Positions 46,211-55,576 of a DNA stretch of 64,000 bases are shown here, one piece after another. A model generated the notes under the pieces. It did no database searches and had not been told where the DNA came from. It saw only the letters and a program-made list of their open reading frames with translations. Each line of letters begins with the position of its first letter. Position 1 is the stretch's first letter. The stretch is from Liquorilactobacillus sucicola DSM 21376 = JCM 15457 (lineage in GTDB: Bacteria; Bacillota; Bacilli; Lactobacillales; Lactobacillaceae). The position numbers were made by a program, and so were the translations under genes. The DNA is taken from assembly GCF_000612445.1 (NCBI RefSeq), contig NZ_BALC01000004.1, forward strand, positions 186,001 to 250,000. Direction: 5' to 3'.

Positions 46211-46951
46211 GTGTTTTTTGATATTAAGTATCTTTATGAGTTGTTTCCGCAAATAATTAGTTCTTTACCAATTACCCTTTCAATTGTAGTTGTTTCGACT
46301 ATTGGAGGGCTAATCTTGGGTTTGATTATAGCCTATTTTAGGATTGAAAGGATACCTCTATTAAATTGGTTGGGAGCCTTGTACGTATCATTTGTCCAAG
46401 GAACACCAATTATCGTGCAACTGTTTGTAGTTTATTATGGTGCTCCTGCTGTTCTTGATTTGGCAGGGATCAATGTTGCTGACGTCAGCAAGATTTCATT
46501 TATGTTTATTGCATACGGCTTAAACTCAGCAGCTTACTTCAGTGAAATAATACGTGCAGCCATTAATGATATTCCTAAAACTCAATTTGATGCAGCTTAT
46601 TCGGTTGGGATGAACAAATATCAAGCCTATAGAAAGATTATTATTCCTCAGGCTACAAAAGCTATGGCGCCTAATGTTGAAGTTTCAGTAGTATCATTGC
46701 TTCAGAATTCTTCATTAGCAACATACCTAGGGATTATGGATATCATGGGAAAATCACAATTAGTCGGGACGAACACAGGGCATCAGATGGAGGCGTACAT
46801 TGATGCAATGGTTATTTTTATGGTTCTTAGTTTAGCTGTTCACTACTTATTTAGATACTTTGGCTTAACTAAAAGACATATTAAATTCCGTTTATACAAT
46901 GTTAGACCTCTTGCAGAAACAAATGAGTTATCGTTTAAAAAGGTAAAATGA
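46211..46951 (+). CDS. Polar amino-acid ABC transporter permease
   Basis: GTG 46211 is chosen because GGGAGGGG lies 10 nt upstream; this gives 246 residues starting just before the first membrane segment. It has about five membrane helices and the HisM/GlnP-type EAA loop (AAINDIPKTQFDAAYSVGMN). It forms half of the membrane channel together with the second permease at 47878. The operon order permease, binding lipoprotein, permease, ATPase is complete. The substrate is probably the amino acid sensed by the T-box or a derivative. Confidence 0.88.
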   Translation: MFFDIKYLYELFPQIISSLPITLSIVVVSTIGGLILGLIIAYFRIERIPLLNWLGALYVSFVQGTPIIVQLFVVYYGAPAVLDLAGINVADVSKISFMFIAYGLNSAAYFSEIIRAAINDIPKTQFDAAYSVGMNKYQAYRKIIIPQATKAMAPNVEVSVVSLLQNSSLATYLGIMDIMGKSQLVGTNTGHQMEAYIDAMVIFMVLSLAVHYLFRYFGLTKRHIKFRLYNVRPLAETNELSFKKVK

Positions 46952-47051
46952 AAAAACTATGCTTGAGTTATGCAAAAATGATGCAGATTTATTAAGTCGC
47001 TCATGTTTTGCAACCAGTCTGTATAAAAATAAAGAGTGTTGGAGGAAAAAT

Positions 47052-47843
47052 ATGAAGTTAAAGCGATTAGTTGCTTTGTTTGCTTTTGTCACTTTAGGCA
47101 CCATAGCTGCGGGCTGTGGTAATAAAAAAGCAGAAGTAAAAACTATTACGGTCGGAACAGGTACAAATTATCGGCCTTTTGTTTACCAAACAAAATCTGG
47201 CAAAGATACAGGATATGAGATAGCGGTGCTTAAAGCAATTGATAAAAAATTACCACAGTATAAATTTAAGGTATCACATTATGATTTCACCAATTTATTT
47301 CCGGCTTTAAAAAACAAGAGAATTGACATTCTTGCCAATCAAATTGAATCAAATTCTGAAAGGCGCAAGTTATATCAATTTAGTAAAGAAGGATACACTA
47401 ATTATGACCTACACATTGTGTCATTATATGGCAAGTACCATACTTTAAAAGATTTAAAGGGAAAGAAAGTTTACGCGATTCCTGGTGGCAATGCTCCTTT
47501 AATTTTGGAAAACTATATTAAAGCTCACCCTGAGAATAAATTCAAAATTGTTTATGGGAATTGGTCGGACCAGCTTTTGTATAAGAGCTTTAAAAATAAA
47601 ACAGTGGATGCTACGTTGGGAACCAAGTTTTCGGCAGACTTTACAAATAAACAGTTAGGGTCTCATTATGTATACTCCGACAAGCCTGTAAATACTTCTT
47701 CGACATATTATCTATTTAGAAAAAAGGACCCAGATTCAACAAAATTGAATAGTCAAGTAAGTAAAGCTTTGAAGCAGCTTAAAGATGATGGAACGCTTAA
47801 AAAACTGTCTGTTAAATATTTAGGCGGAGATTATACTAATTAA
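47052..47843 (+). CDS. Amino-acid ABC transporter substrate-binding lipoprotein
   Basis: ATG 47052 follows GGAGG and opens a lipoprotein signal ending IAAGC (Cys ~21). The 263-residue product is a family-3 solute-binding protein: TVGTGTNYRPFVYQTKSGKD, GYEIAVLKAI, DILANQIESNSERRKLYQFS and a C-terminal LKQLKDDGTLKKLSVKYLGG. It captures a polar amino acid or cystine-like compound outside the membrane and delivers it to the two permeases. The exact ligand cannot be read from the sequence. Confidence 0.9.
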   Translation: MKLKRLVALFAFVTLGTIAAGCGNKKAEVKTITVGTGTNYRPFVYQTKSGKDTGYEIAVLKAIDKKLPQYKFKVSHYDFTNLFPALKNKRIDILANQIESNSERRKLYQFSKEGYTNYDLHIVSLYGKYHTLKDLKGKKVYAIPGGNAPLILENYIKAHPENKFKIVYGNWSDQLLYKSFKNKTVDATLGTKFSADFTNKQLGSHYVYSDKPVNTSSTYYLFRKKDPDSTKLNSQVSKALKQLKDDGTLKKLSVKYLGGDYTN

Positions 47844-47877
47844 TTTTGATAGGGACAGAAAGGATGTAGGAATACTA

Positions 47878-48582
47878 ATGGATGTTACGTTTTTAATTAC
47901 TTGTATAAAAGTTGCTGTAAAGTATGTTCCAATCACCTTATATTTAGGCTTGACCTCGTTTTTTATAGGGTTAATTTTTGGAATTATTATCGCACTCGTC
48001 AGGTTTTTCAAGGTGCAGTTTATCAGTACATTTTTCAAGTGGACTATCAGTCTTTCTAACAGTATTCCTCTGCTTTTGACGTTGACAGTGTTTTATTTGG
48101 TTGTTTCAGACGCTCTTCATCCTCTAGGAAACATAGTGGGGGCCAATTGGCAATTCAAATTTTTTGATCGAAAGTGGATCGCAATTTTTGCATTATCAAT
48201 TTTTTCAACGAACTATGTTGCAGAGGCAATTCGATCTGCCTTAAATGCAGTACCGCAATCACAGTGGGATGCAGCATATTCAGTTGGGCTGACTACTAAA
48301 CAAACACTATTTGGAATAATTATGCCGCAAGCTTTACGTTCAAGTATTCCTTTATTTGGAAATATTTTAACGTCTTTGATTAAGGGCTCATCATTGGTAT
48401 CGGCTGTTTCAGTAGTTGACCTGTTGAATTCTGTAATGATCAAAGCACAAGTCAACTATGAATATTTTGAAGCATATCTAGCGGCAGCTATTGTCTATTG
48501 GGTGTTATGCACAGTAATTACGTTTGCTAGCCGCTTTCTCGGAATTATTTCTAGTAAGCAGAGGAGGATTTTTAGTGATTGA
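47878..48582 (+). CDS. Polar amino-acid ABC transporter permease (second)
   Basis: The 234-residue protein has five membrane segments and the EAA loop SALNAVPQSQWDAAYSVGLT, typical of the HisM/cystine-type family. The ATG follows AAAGGA. It pairs with the permease at 46211 as a heterodimer. Its end overlaps the ATPase start by 8 nt. Confidence 0.9.
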   Translation: MDVTFLITCIKVAVKYVPITLYLGLTSFFIGLIFGIIIALVRFFKVQFISTFFKWTISLSNSIPLLLTLTVFYLVVSDALHPLGNIVGANWQFKFFDRKWIAIFALSIFSTNYVAEAIRSALNAVPQSQWDAAYSVGLTTKQTLFGIIMPQALRSSIPLFGNILTSLIKGSSLVSAVSVVDLLNSVMIKAQVNYEYFEAYLAAAIVYWVLCTVITFASRFLGIISSKQRRIFSD

Positions 48583-49318
48583 AGTAAGAAATCTGTCACA
48601 AAGTATCTCAAAACATAAGATTTTAGACAATATAGATTTCTCTGTTGCCAAAGGAGAAGTTGTTTCGATTATTGGACCAAGTGGTGCAGGAAAAACTACA
48701 TTTTTGCGGTGTATCAATTTACTGAATACCCCTGACCAAGGAGTTATTGATTTCAATGGAAAAGTGATCAACTTTCCACGAGTCAAGATGAAAGATGTTT
48801 TAGAAATTCGAAGAAAAACTGCGATGGTATTTCAACAGTATGCATTATTTCGAAATAAAACGGCATTTCAAAATATAACGGAAGGTCTTGTAGTAGCCAG
48901 AAAAATTGATAAGGAAAGAGCGAATGAGATTGCTGAGAATCTTTTGAAAAAAGTAGGTTTATATGAAAAACGAAATGCATATCCTGCTGAACTATCAGGA
49001 GGGCAACAGCAAAGAATTGGTATTTCACGAGCTTTGGCGCTTGACCCCGAGCTAATTTTATTTGATGAGCCTACATCAGCTTTAGATCCAGAATTAGTCG
49101 GTGATACACTGGAGCTTATCAAAAATGTTGCGGCAACACGGGTGAAACAAGCAATGATAGTTGTGACGCATGAAATGCAATTCGCCCACGATGTATCAGA
49201 TCGAATTGTTTTTATGGAAAATGGAGCAATCCTTGATGAAGGGACTCCAAGACAGATTTTGGAGAATCCTCAGAATCCAAGAATTCAAAATTTTTTGAAA
49301 AGTGTTAGATACAATTGA
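48575..49318 (+). CDS. Polar amino-acid ABC transporter ATPase
   Basis: GTG 48575 follows GAGGAGG and gives 247 residues. Walker A is GPSGAGKTTFLR, the Q-loop VFQQYALF, the signature LSGGQQQRIGISRAL, Walker B LILFDEPTSAL and the switch His in VVTHEMQFA. It is complete and of normal length. It energises the importer formed with the two permeases and the lipoprotein. Confidence 0.93.
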   Translation: MIEVRNLSQSISKHKILDNIDFSVAKGEVVSIIGPSGAGKTTFLRCINLLNTPDQGVIDFNGKVINFPRVKMKDVLEIRRKTAMVFQQYALFRNKTAFQNITEGLVVARKIDKERANEIAENLLKKVGLYEKRNAYPAELSGGQQQRIGISRALALDPELILFDEPTSALDPELVGDTLELIKNVAATRVKQAMIVVTHEMQFAHDVSDRIVFMENGAILDEGTPRQILENPQNPRIQNFLKSVRYN

Positions 49319-49349
49319 CTTAGGATAAATTGATAAAGGAGAGTTATTT

Positions 49350-50702
49350 ATGGCAATAAAAGCAGAGTTAGATACGAAAGAGCTACTAAACGTAGCAGAA
49401 CTGGCAAAAAACTATATAGATTCAAAAATTGAAAAAACTGATCACGGAATACGATACTCTTTGGAGGGATCAGCAAATTCAGATCCTTATTTTGATGAAA
49501 TCTGTTTATATTCAGGAAGTGCAGGCATTGTTCATTATCTATTGCAGCTTTATAAGACGACTGGAAAACAGCAGTACCTTGAGCAGGCAGAAAAATCGTA
49601 TCCATATATAGAGTATCGGTGGCGTGAAAAACCGGATTTGAGTCTTGCCTTCTCACCATGGGCTTTTACAAGTGGATTTGCTGGAGTGGCATATGCGGTG
49701 AGTGAACTGTATACAACGACTCATAACAAAAAATATAAAAAATTTGTTGAAGAGGTTGTTGCAGAAATTATCAAAAATGCCAAACCAGCAGACGATGGTA
49801 TAGGAGCATACTGGTCAGGTTCATTTGGAATTGTTGCTGATTCAGGAACATTGCTTTTTCTGTTATATGTAGCTGATTTATTTGAACGCCATGATTGGCA
49901 AGAATTCACGGTTAATGCTGGGCGCATTTTAATAGGACAAAAGAAAAAATATTCCGAAGGTGGTTATTATTTTGAAGGAAGCCAATTCAACGAACAAATA
50001 GTTCCTGGATTTCCGATTGGAGCTGGTGGAGTAGCCTTTACACTCTGGAAACTTTATGATGTAAGCAGAGATGAGGTTTTTAAACAGGCCACCGAGGGAA
50101 TAGATGATTTTTATCGAACAATTTATCGGTATGATGATAAAGGTTTTGTTAAAATTCCGCATGACATACCAAATGAAAATCCAGTTTATTACCTAGGATA
50201 TTGCGGCGGAAACGCTGGAGTAGCACGGTATTTTTATAAATTGTATCAAGAAACTGGTGAAGCTAAGCATTTAAATGAAGTAGAACTATTGCTAGATAGT
50301 ATAGTTGCTGCTGGTGCTCCTGAGATTCACTCAGAAGGATATTGGAATACAGTTGCACAGTGTTGCGGTTCCTCTAGTATACTAAATACCTTTTTAGGAT
50401 TTTATCTAGCCACGAACAAGAAAAAATTCCTGAATTATGCTAAACGGACTGCGGAACAAATTATAGGTGATGCACATTATGAACTTGAAGGTGGCGATAA
50501 ATTGGCTAAATGGTATGAAGCTTATACACGATTGGAACCTCAGAATATTTCAGCACCTATTGGATTTTACGATGGAGCTGCTGGTGCAGGATCAGCTCTT
50601 TTACAACTTTATTCTGTATTAACAGAGCATCCACAGGTTCCTAGATCAGTTGATGATCCATTTCCAACTGAAAAAAAACAGGAGGTAAAAGAAAATGACT
50701 AA
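49350..50702 (+). CDS. LanC-like protein (lanthionine-cyclase fold) without a lantibiotic locus
   Basis: The 450-residue protein has the seven-fold GxxG double helical barrel of LanC proteins: YSGSAGIVHYLL, TSGFAGVAYA, WSGSFGIVA, GAGGVAFTLWKLY, YCGGNAGVARY, VAQCCGSSSI and YDGAAGAGSALL. The zinc ligands of LanC are Cys, Cys and His. Here Cys285, Cys338 and Cys339 occupy these positions, so the His is replaced by Cys. There is no precursor peptide, dehydratase or exporter nearby. The gene is in an operon with an amino-acid importer and a reductase under T-box control, suggesting chemistry on small thiol or thioether amino acids rather than peptide cyclisation. Confidence 0.85.
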   Translation: MAIKAELDTKELLNVAELAKNYIDSKIEKTDHGIRYSLEGSANSDPYFDEICLYSGSAGIVHYLLQLYKTTGKQQYLEQAEKSYPYIEYRWREKPDLSLAFSPWAFTSGFAGVAYAVSELYTTTHNKKYKKFVEEVVAEIIKNAKPADDGIGAYWSGSFGIVADSGTLLFLLYVADLFERHDWQEFTVNAGRILIGQKKKYSEGGYYFEGSQFNEQIVPGFPIGAGGVAFTLWKLYDVSRDEVFKQATEGIDDFYRTIYRYDDKGFVKIPHDIPNENPVYYLGYCGGNAGVARYFYKLYQETGEAKHLNEVELLLDSIVAAGAPEIHSEGYWNTVAQCCGSSSILNTFLGFYLATNKKKFLNYAKRTAEQIIGDAHYELEGGDKLAKWYEAYTRLEPQNISAPIGFYDGAAGAGSALLQLYSVLTEHPQVPRSVDDPFPTEKKQEVKEND

Positions 50703-51345
50703 AAAAATTGGCATTATAGGTGCAACAGGAACAGCCGGTCAAGCCATTGTAAAAGAGGCTGTCAAACAGGGGTTTGATACTACTGCAATTGTCAGAAACG
50801 AAGTAAAAGCGAAGGATTTGTTTGAAAACACAGTTTCTTATTTAACAAAAGATGCATTTGAACTTGAAAAAAGTGATTTGCAGTCTTTTGATGTAATTGT
50901 TGATGCCTTTGCTCCATCAGATGTGAAAAAAGCGTACCTGCATATTGATTTAGCTACTAGATTAATTTCTTACTTTCGTGAAGAAGAGAGGCCACGCCTT
51001 TTTTTCATTTTAGGTGCGGGAAGTTTATTGAATGGTAAAGGAAAACATGTTTTGGATGATTTAAAGGAAAGTCCAGATGCAGCGGCATGGATTGAAGCTC
51101 CTAAACAGCAATTTAAGGAGTTTAACTTTTTATCTGAAGTTGAAAATGTTGATTGGGTTGGAATTTCTCCAGGTATTTTGTTTAAACAAGGGGAAGTACA
51201 ACCGGCTAAGATTGGCAAGAATACCATTTTGTATGACGCAAAAGGAAAGTCTGAAACCTCTTCTGGCACGCTAGCTAAGGTCATTGTTGATGAAATTAGC
51301 AATCCTAAGCATAAGCAGGAACGCTTTACAGCAATTGACGCATAA
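50695..51345 (+). CDS. NAD(P)-binding reductase (atypical SDR, NmrA/YwnB-like)
   Basis: The 216-residue protein starts with a Rossmann motif (IGIIGATGTAGQAIVKEA) and has SDR-a5-type features (FFILGAGSLL, WVGISPGILF). It overlaps the LanC-like gene by 8 nt, so the two are coupled and likely act together. The substrate is unknown. It ends the T-box operon. Confidence 0.85.
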   Translation: MTKKIGIIGATGTAGQAIVKEAVKQGFDTTAIVRNEVKAKDLFENTVSYLTKDAFELEKSDLQSFDVIVDAFAPSDVKKAYLHIDLATRLISYFREEERPRLFFILGAGSLLNGKGKHVLDDLKESPDAAAWIEAPKQQFKEFNFLSEVENVDWVGISPGILFKQGEVQPAKIGKNTILYDAKGKSETSSGTLAKVIVDEISNPKHKQERFTAIDA

Positions 51346-51458
51346 ATTAGCTATTACAAATAAGATTTGTGGTGCTGGTGTGTTAAGTTTTTGTCATGGA
51401 TAATGTGAAGCTGGACGAGAAATTTTGACTTGTAGGGCTCGTTTATACGAAATAAGGG

Positions 51459-51507
51459 AAGCTAGATCAGAATTTTACTTTGATCCAGCTTCCCTTTTTT
51501 TATATTT
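51459..51507 (+). terminator. Terminator of the ABC/LanC-like operon
   Basis: AAGGGAAGCT/AGCTTCCCTT with an extended GATCA/TGATC stem is followed by a seven-T run. Confidence 0.85.
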
Positions 51508-51592
51508 AAAGTTCGTAGTTAAGTATGCTTAGATTGAATTTCTTGTTCGTTTATATAAACGATCGATTAACCACGCCCAAGTTAAGTAAGAT

Positions 51593-52531
51593 TTAACCGT
51601 GAGGCAAGATATCTTTATATTGTTTAACTACATCATAAACAGATAATGGTTCTCTGCCCAAAAGTTCCTTTACAGTGTCGCTGACAACGTTAAAGTAACC
51701 TAGACGAATGCTGCGTCCGTTATCAACAATATCATCACCGCAGATGCGTACCGGCGATTTGGAAAAATCACCAGTCATCGTCCGTGGAATGTTTATTGAG
51801 TCGCAAAAAGCATACAATTCTTCATCGCTAACATAGTCAAATTTGCATTTCCAGCCAGTCACAGTTTCGCAGCTATTGAAAACATCTTCATCGGACAACA
51901 GATCAGGTCCGGTAACAAAGTAAGCATGATTCTTTTGGCCTTTGCCCGCGGCAAGAGCTGCAGCTACCTTGGCAACATCTTCACGAGCAACAAAACCTGC
52001 TTTCCCACCTAAGGAATTTGCATGCCAGACATTGCCTAATTTGGCAGCTAAAGGAACGAAAAGGGTTAGTAAGTTATCATAATAAAGACAGTTGCGCATG
52101 AAATTATAATCCATACCTGATTTGAGTATTAACTGTTCAGTGTAACGATGATCGATTGCTATTTCAGGTGTATTTTCAGCAATTTCAGCACCTTTGAATG
52201 AGGAATATATTATATGCTTCACACCAGCGTTCTTGGCTGCTTGAACTGCATTAAAATGCTGTTCACGTCGCTTCTCGCCGATAGCCATGGTTGAAAGCAT
52301 GAATAGTCTGTCCACACCGGCAAAAGCTTTTTCTAATTTTGTTTCGTCATCATAAGGTGCCTCGCGAAACTCGACACCTAATTTTTCCCAACGTTCGAAT
52401 TTCGGCTTTTTGATCCATGCTAGTGAGGGAGCGCTGAAAATCAGTTTTTCAGGTGCTACATACTTCAAAACCTCTTCAGCTGCAATTCCTCCAACATGTC
52501 CATCTACACCAGTCATTAAAATTTTTCCCAT
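51593..52531 (-). CDS. NmrA-like NAD(P)-dependent oxidoreductase
   Basis: ATG 52531 follows GGAGG on the minus strand, giving 312 residues; ten further upstream codons are not counted. The N-terminal MTGVDGHVGGIAAEEVLKY is a variant of the GxxGxxG motif. HIIYSSFKGAEI and HRYTEQLILKSGMDYNFMRN are typical of the NmrA/quinone reductase (QOR2-like) group. It stands alone between two T-box operons. A quinone or small carbonyl reductase role is likely. Confidence 0.8.
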   Translation of the reverse strand: MGKILMTGVDGHVGGIAAEEVLKYVAPEKLIFSAPSLAWIKKPKFERWEKLGVEFREAPYDDETKLEKAFAGVDRLFMLSTMAIGEKRREQHFNAVQAAKNAGVKHIIYSSFKGAEIAENTPEIAIDHRYTEQLILKSGMDYNFMRNCLYYDNLLTLFVPLAAKLGNVWHANSLGGKAGFVAREDVAKVAAALAAGKGQKNHAYFVTGPDLLSDEDVFNSCETVTGWKCKFDYVSDEELYAFCDSINIPRTMTGDFSKSPVRICGDDIVDNGRSIRLGYFNVVSDTVKELLGREPLSVYDVVKQYKDILPHG

Positions 52532-52561
52532 TAAGACACCTCCAAAAAAATTGTTAATCAT

Positions 52562-52950
52562 ATCACAAGATGATTATACAAAATTTTACTTGTAATTACT
52601 ATCGTTAATTTTTGATTTATAATATTCATCTTGTGGGTAATGATTTTTTATTCTGCTTAAACGCATACATTGTTATTTTAAAGCTGATTTTAGTGGCATA
52701 AAACAGTAGATGTTTCAACTTATAGAAGAATATATTGTATAAACTAATAGATTTTACGTATATTAATCATTTGTTAAAACTTAATTATAAAATTAATGCA
52801 AAAAACATTTTACGCTTTTGAGTTTCCCTAGCAGTCTTATAGTTGATGGGATTATGCTTACTTAAAAAAGATTAAAAATGTATAAAAGGTCGTAGAAATC
52901 CTTTTTTTAAAATAAAATGAAAAAACGATTAAATATCGACGCTTTATTCT
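52562..52950. other. AT-rich spacer without recognised content
   Basis: Between the NmrA-like gene and the promoter of the second T-box operon I see no gene or strong hairpin. Confidence 0.5.
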
Positions 52951-52951
52951 C

Positions 52952-53262
52952 TTGACATTGTAATGATTTGTTTGTAGAATATGAGCAACTTAATTAATTC
53001 TTTTGGACGTTGAAGAGAAGAGTAGGTAAATTAGTAGGATTAAAGCGACCGTTGAAAGTGAGAGGACGGATCTGAAAGTTTACTGAAGATGAGCTTGGAG
53101 TTCAGATTTAAAGTGAAAGCTGAAAATCCGTTGGGGTACGATATAACTCAGGACATGTTAGTGTCTTTAAGAAGGTAATTATTTATTTAATTACGAATTT
53201 GGGTGGTACCACGGGTTTCCCGTCCCTTGTTATATAAACATAACAAGGGGCGGGATTTTTTT
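52952..53262 (+). promoter_or_regulatory. T-box leader, probably methionine-specific
   Basis: The promoter TTGACA-17-TAGAAT (52952-52980) is followed by a stem-I region, the T-box GGGTGGTACCACGG (53201-53214) and a long terminator (CCCGTCCCTTGTTAT with its complement, then a T-run; 53218-53262). In the 3' side of stem I, GAAGATGAGC offers ATG followed by A as specifier. TGGT fits a tRNA discriminator A, as in tRNA-Met. The downstream metNIQ and luxS genes support Met sensing. Confidence 0.92.
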
Positions 53263-53278
53263 ATTTGGAGGTGTGAAA

Positions 53279-54454
53279 GTGGAATTTGGAGCGGCGAACA
53301 GGATAAAAAAGATACCAGAGAATTTTTTTGCAGAGCTTGATAAGCAGGTTGCGACTATAGGTGCTGAAAATGAAAGTGTTATTGATTTGTCTAAAGGAAA
53401 TCCAGACATTGCTACACCGCAACATATTGCTCTCTCTTTAAAAGAAGCTGTGGATAAAAGAGAAAATCAAAGATATACGCCCTTCAAAGGGAAAATAAGT
53501 TTTAGAAAATCAATTCAAAAATTTTACCAGCAACAATATGGTGCATCAGTTGATGTTGACAAAGAAATAGCTGTTTTTCATGGAGCAGTGGTAGGTATAA
53601 ATGCAGTTCCTCAGGTATTGCTAAATCCTGGTGATTATGTCATTACGACTGATCCCTGCTATCCAGAGTACGATACTGCTATCGAATTAGCAGGGGGAAA
53701 AATTTACAAGTTACCACTTTTGCAAGCAAACAATTATTTGCCTGACTATGCACAAGTACCCAAGGAAATCTTGGCTAGAACTAAGATAATACTGCTTAAT
53801 TATCCGAATAATCCCACGGGTGCGACAGCTTCTGCATCTTTCTTTGACCGTTCACTTTCTTTTGCACATGCTAATAAATTACTGGTCGTCAATGATTTTG
53901 CATATGCCTCCTTAGGGTTTTATGAAACTCCTGTGAGCATCATGTCCCGTCCAGGAGCAAAGGAAAATGCATTGGAGATATATACTTTGTCCAAAACCTA
54001 CAGTATGGCAGGCTGGCGAATTGGTTTCGCTGTTGGCAATTCATCGGTTGTAAAATCTTTGAATAAGTACTTAGCACACGGACACAGTACAGTTTTTGGG
54101 GCAGTTCAGGATGCGGCCGGTACGGCTCTAGAATCTTCGCAAGAATGTGTTGAAGAAATAAGGAAAAAATATCAGTCAAGAAGAGATGCGCTCATAGACG
54201 GTTTAAAGAAAATAAATTTGGAAGTTGCAGACACAAGGGGGACTTTTTTTGTCTGGGTCAGAATCCCTGAGAATTATACAAGTGTTTCATTTGCAAAACT
54301 TCTTTTGCAAGGAGCACACGTTGCAGTCGCGCCCGGCAATGGTTTTGGAAAATATGGTGAGGGGTATATTCGTTTCAGTGTGGTATGCGGATTAGAAAAA
54401 ATTCAAGAAGTCTTACAAAGATTAAGAGTTCTAAAGGTGAAAGAAGGTTTTTAG
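53279..54454 (+). CDS. PLP-dependent class I/II aminotransferase
   Basis: GTG 53279, 7 nt after GGAGG, gives 391 residues. The family motifs are IDLSKGNPDIATPQH, NYPNNPTGA, the PLP-binding Lys239 in LSKTYSMAGWRIGF and an RFSVVCG C-terminal Arg. It is the first gene of the Met T-box operon. The set suggests transamination between methionine and 4-methylthio-2-oxobutyrate, but the substrate is inferred only from context. Confidence 0.88.
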   Translation: MEFGAANRIKKIPENFFAELDKQVATIGAENESVIDLSKGNPDIATPQHIALSLKEAVDKRENQRYTPFKGKISFRKSIQKFYQQQYGASVDVDKEIAVFHGAVVGINAVPQVLLNPGDYVITTDPCYPEYDTAIELAGGKIYKLPLLQANNYLPDYAQVPKEILARTKIILLNYPNNPTGATASASFFDRSLSFAHANKLLVVNDFAYASLGFYETPVSIMSRPGAKENALEIYTLSKTYSMAGWRIGFAVGNSSVVKSLNKYLAHGHSTVFGAVQDAAGTALESSQECVEEIRKKYQSRRDALIDGLKKINLEVADTRGTFFVWVRIPENYTSVSFAKLLLQGAHVAVAPGNGFGKYGEGYIRFSVVCGLEKIQEVLQRLRVLKVKEGF

Positions 54455-55576
54455 ATGCCAGACTTTATTTCAAGAGTTGGACCCCAGCAATATATTGCTG
54501 GGAATCATGTTTACAAGTATCTGAATGATTATTTTCGGAATAATAGTATCAAGAAAGCCTTAGTTTTGCATGGTGAAAAAGCACTGCTTGCCGCGAAGAA
54601 ATACTTGCCGGATTCGTTTCTGGCTACGAAAGTTCAATACAGAAAATTCTCAGGTGAATGCTCTCCAAACGAAATTACAGGTGTAGCTGCTCAAATTATT
54701 AATGAAGGGTTCCAAGCAATTGTGGGAATTGGTGGCGGAAAGGTTTTAGATACAGTCAAAAGTGTTGCTGATAGGTTGCGAATACCCTTGATATTGCTGC
54801 CCACACTTGTCAGTAATTGTGCCCCCTGGTCTTCACTGAGTGTTCATTATCATACTGACGGGAAGTTTTTGGATTTTGATACCTATGAACACTCAGCTGA
54901 TCTACTTCTTCTGGAGGAAAATGTTCTTTTTGATTCACCAAAGGCATATTTTGTAGCAGGTCTTGCTGATACGCTAGCGAAGTATTATGAATCTGAGCTG
55001 ATACTAACTGAAGAGTTTATTCATGGAAAGACTGCTCTGGAGCATGCTGCATATTTTGCTAAGAGATGTCAGCGAATTATCCTAGGTCAAGGAATACAAG
55101 CTACGGTCGACATGGAGAAACACATAAAAACCAAAAGGTGGCTGGAAGTAGCTGAAACTGTCATTGTGACTGGTGGACTGGTCGGTGGTTTCAGTGATCA
55201 GTATGGACGTGCAACAGGGGCACATTCAATTCATGATGCATTGACCCAATTTCCAGAAACTCATGCGATTTTGCATGGCTTGAAGGTAGGCTATGGTATA
55301 TTAGTTCAATTAGTTTTGGAACATAAACTAGAAGAAGCTAAAGAGGTCTTAATATGGTTGCGAACACTGAATTTACCAACCAATCTAGCTGAATTAGGGC
55401 TTGAGAATAGGTTTGAGATCAAAGAAAAAATTGCAGCCGCCGCTGTTAGGAAAGACAAAATGATTCATCTACTACCACTCAATGTTTCCAAGGAAGCAGT
55501 TTATGAGGCTGTTACTGGTGTAGAGGAACTAAACGATAATTTTCTGAGAGAGAGGGAACAAAATGGCGTCTTCTGA
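54455..55576 (+). CDS. GldA-type metal-dependent alcohol/hydroxyacid dehydrogenase
   Basis: The 373-residue protein follows the aminotransferase with no gap. It has the NAD-binding VGIGGGKVLDTVKSVAD and the metal ligands Asp172 (GLADTLAKYYE), His257 (GAHSIHDA) and His274 (ILHGLKVGYG) of iron/zinc-dependent dehydrogenases such as glycerol dehydrogenase. Next to an aminotransferase it may interconvert a 2-hydroxy acid and a 2-oxo acid, for instance the methionine hydroxy-analogue. The stop overlaps the metN start. Confidence 0.85.
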   Translation: MPDFISRVGPQQYIAGNHVYKYLNDYFRNNSIKKALVLHGEKALLAAKKYLPDSFLATKVQYRKFSGECSPNEITGVAAQIINEGFQAIVGIGGGKVLDTVKSVADRLRIPLILLPTLVSNCAPWSSLSVHYHTDGKFLDFDTYEHSADLLLLEENVLFDSPKAYFVAGLADTLAKYYESELILTEEFIHGKTALEHAAYFAKRCQRIILGQGIQATVDMEKHIKTKRWLEVAETVIVTGGLVGGFSDQYGRATGAHSIHDALTQFPETHAILHGLKVGYGILVQLVLEHKLEEAKEVLIWLRTLNLPTNLAELGLENRFEIKEKIAAAAVRKDKMIHLLPLNVSKEAVYEAVTGVEELNDNFLREREQNGVF

